A DNA stretch of 7,544 bases from Calditrichota bacterium (GTDB lineage Bacteria; Calditrichota; Calditrichia; RBG-13-44-9), in NCBI GenBank assembly GCA_016934605.1, contig JAFGSO010000440.1:1-7544 (forward strand). The letters are read 5' to 3'. The stretch's first letter is position 1; every line of letters begins with the position of its first letter. The notes below the pieces were generated by a model that saw only the letters and a list, made by a program, of their open reading frames with translations, did no database searches and was not told where the DNA came from. Shown one piece after another: positions 6,239-7,544 of this stretch. The translations under genes were made by a program, and so were the position numbers.

Positions 6239-7544
6239 ATGAAAAGGGATGTAATGTTGAGAAAGAATGATGTGAAAGACCTTCACAATTGGCAAACTGA
6301 GTTTGCCAAAATACTGGGACAGCAGACTGACTTCCAGGAAATAATGCGGCTGGTTGGTCATAAATCTTCCTCTGCGCTAAAGGCAGATCTGGCACTGATA
6401 CTGATGGTGAATCCGGAAAGCCGGGCCACCATTCGAACCCTCTATAAGGATGGTCGTGTCCAGAATTATAAGGAATATCGTGCTGTCCATATCAATGTGG
6501 GTGGCTGGATTATCAAACACCGGCAGTCGTTTATCAGCACCGATATACAGAAAGACAGCCGGTTCATCACAGATTTATTTAAGAATGTTCCTGTGACAGC
6601 CGTTCTGGGTACTCCCTTAATCATCGAAGGGATTGTCATCGGTGCATTGCTGGTTCTCTATCAGAATAATACGGTTTTTCCCGATCCAAAAGATCTGGGT
6701 GTTCTGGAAGATATTGCAGCCATATCCGCTCCCTTCTTAAGAAATATTCAGAAAATAAAACAGTATTTCATAACAAATCCTCCACACTCGACATTGCTAT
6801 CAAAGTACCGGGCAGTTGGTTTACTGGGCAAGAGTCAAAAATTTATCGAGCTCCTGCATGCAATAGAAGCAGCAAGTCGTTGCAATGTGAGGGTATTGCT
6901 GGAGGGCAAAACCGGCACCGGGAAGGAACTTATTGCCCGTGCCATTCATCAGTTCAGTTCTCGCTGCGATGCACCTTTTGTTACTATAGATTGCGGGGCG
7001 ATTTCCAGGACGCTCATAGAGAGTGAACTTTTTGGTCACAGGAAAGGATCCTTTACCGGTGCCGATTACGAGCGAAAAGGATTAATCAAGGAAGCCCATC
7101 GGGGTACGTTGTTTATGGATGAGATTTCCAATCTGTCTATCGAATTACAGAGTAAACTTTTGCGTGTCCTGGAGGAGAGGGAGGTTCGCCCCATCGGCAG
7201 TAATAAATCCGAAAAGGTTGATGTCAGAATCATTACGGCTTCCAGTGCTTCGCTGAAAAGCATGGTTGAAACCAGACAGTTCCGGGAAGATCTCTATTTC
7301 CGCCTCCATGTGTACCCCATCTATATTCCGGATTTAAAAGAGCGTTCGGAGGATATTGCTCTGCTGGCCAACCATTTCCTGCAATTATATGCACAGAAAC
7401 AGCAAAAGCATTTAAAAAATATTCATGAGGAAATCCTCGATTTCCTGAAACAGCGCCACTGGGCGGGAAATATCAGAGAACTGGAAAATCTGGTGGAGCG
7501 GCTGGTCACCCTGGCTCCCTTTGACACAAAAATCATTGATGCCA
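6239..7544 (+). CDS. GAF-domain sigma-54-dependent transcriptional activator (3' end outside window)
   Basis: 435 codons are in the window from ATG 6239, and the frame is open at the edge. Residues about 20-172 are a GAF-like sensor domain (core LALILMV, then VGGWIIKHRQSFIS, TPLIIEGIVIGALLVLYQN). It takes the place of the receiver found in NtrC itself. Residues 193-435 are a sigma-54 AAA+ domain: Walker A EGKTGTGKE (222-230), ESELFGH (261-267), the sigma-54 contact loop as GSFTGA (270-275) in place of GAFTGA, Walker B GTLFMDEI (289-296), arginine fingers in FREDLYFRL (Arg349, Arg355), and sensor II GNIRELEN (410-417). The sensor I region reads ITASS, where family members usually have AATN. 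By family knowledge it hydrolyses ATP to open sigma-54 promoters; the C-terminal DNA-binding helix-turn-helix is expected beyond the window. It lies 42 bp after the kinase gene and is probably co-transcribed. With no receiver domain, it may respond to a GAF ligand or to phosphorylation by the kinase (inference). Confidence 0.95.
   Translation, partial: MKRDVMLRKNDVKDLHNWQTEFAKILGQQTDFQEIMRLVGHKSSSALKADLALILMVNPESRATIRTLYKDGRVQNYKEYRAVHINVGGWIIKHRQSFISTDIQKDSRFITDLFKNVPVTAVLGTPLIIEGIVIGALLVLYQNNTVFPDPKDLGVLEDIAAISAPFLRNIQKIKQYFITNPPHSTLLSKYRAVGLLGKSQKFIELLHAIEAASRCNVRVLLEGKTGTGKELIARAIHQFSSRCDAPFVTIDCGAISRTLIESELFGHRKGSFTGADYERKGLIKEAHRGTLFMDEISNLSIELQSKLLRVLEEREVRPIGSNKSEKVDVRIITASSASLKSMVETRQFREDLYFRLHVYPIYIPDLKERSEDIALLANHFLQLYAQKQQKHLKNIHEEILDFLKQRHWAGNIRELENLVERLVTLAPFDTKIIDA

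Noticed and set aside
6056..6395. Two overlapping minus-strand open frames at the kinase/activator junction
   Set aside because: They are antisense to two well-supported genes and have no recognisable protein features; the same applies to the short frames inside the FG-GAP and activator genes.

Overview
The window looks like chromosome from a didermic bacterium of the FCB group that uses type IX secretion. The genes suggest a lineage such as Calditrichota, KSB1, Marinimicrobia or Ignavibacteria. This rests on two protein ends of the type IX sorting type (motifs NYPNPFNP and KMxxMR at the C terminus), on a Hanks-type kinase fused to a TolB-like and TPR region, and on weak Shine-Dalgarno signals. 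The lineage is inferred from style, not from a marker gene.

Layout. Positions 1-87 hold the last 28 codons of a secreted protein. A short gap with a 14-bp tandem duplication follows. Next is a 662-residue secreted protein (170-2158) with ten FG-GAP/VCBS-type repeats and a type IX sorting tail. A convergent minus-strand gene (2229-2933) encodes a protein I do not recognise. It is more AT-rich, and its 5' end runs through what looks like a dispersed intergenic repeat. The 275-bp divergent intergenic region (2934-3208) shows only a weak promoter candidate for the minus-strand gene. A 995-residue membrane Ser/Thr kinase with a TolB-like and TPR C-terminal region fills 3209-6196. After 42 bp, which contain a perfect 9-bp-arm inverted repeat, comes a GAF plus sigma-54 AAA+ activator (6239 to the window edge).

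How they may work together. The first half carries surface or secreted proteins. The second half is a plausible two-gene signalling unit: a transmembrane Ser/Thr kinase with a large, probably periplasmic sensor region, followed on the same strand by an enhancer-binding protein that has GAF in place of a receiver domain. Whether the kinase acts on the activator cannot be decided from sequence. No tRNA, rRNA, CRISPR array, transposase or phage gene was seen.
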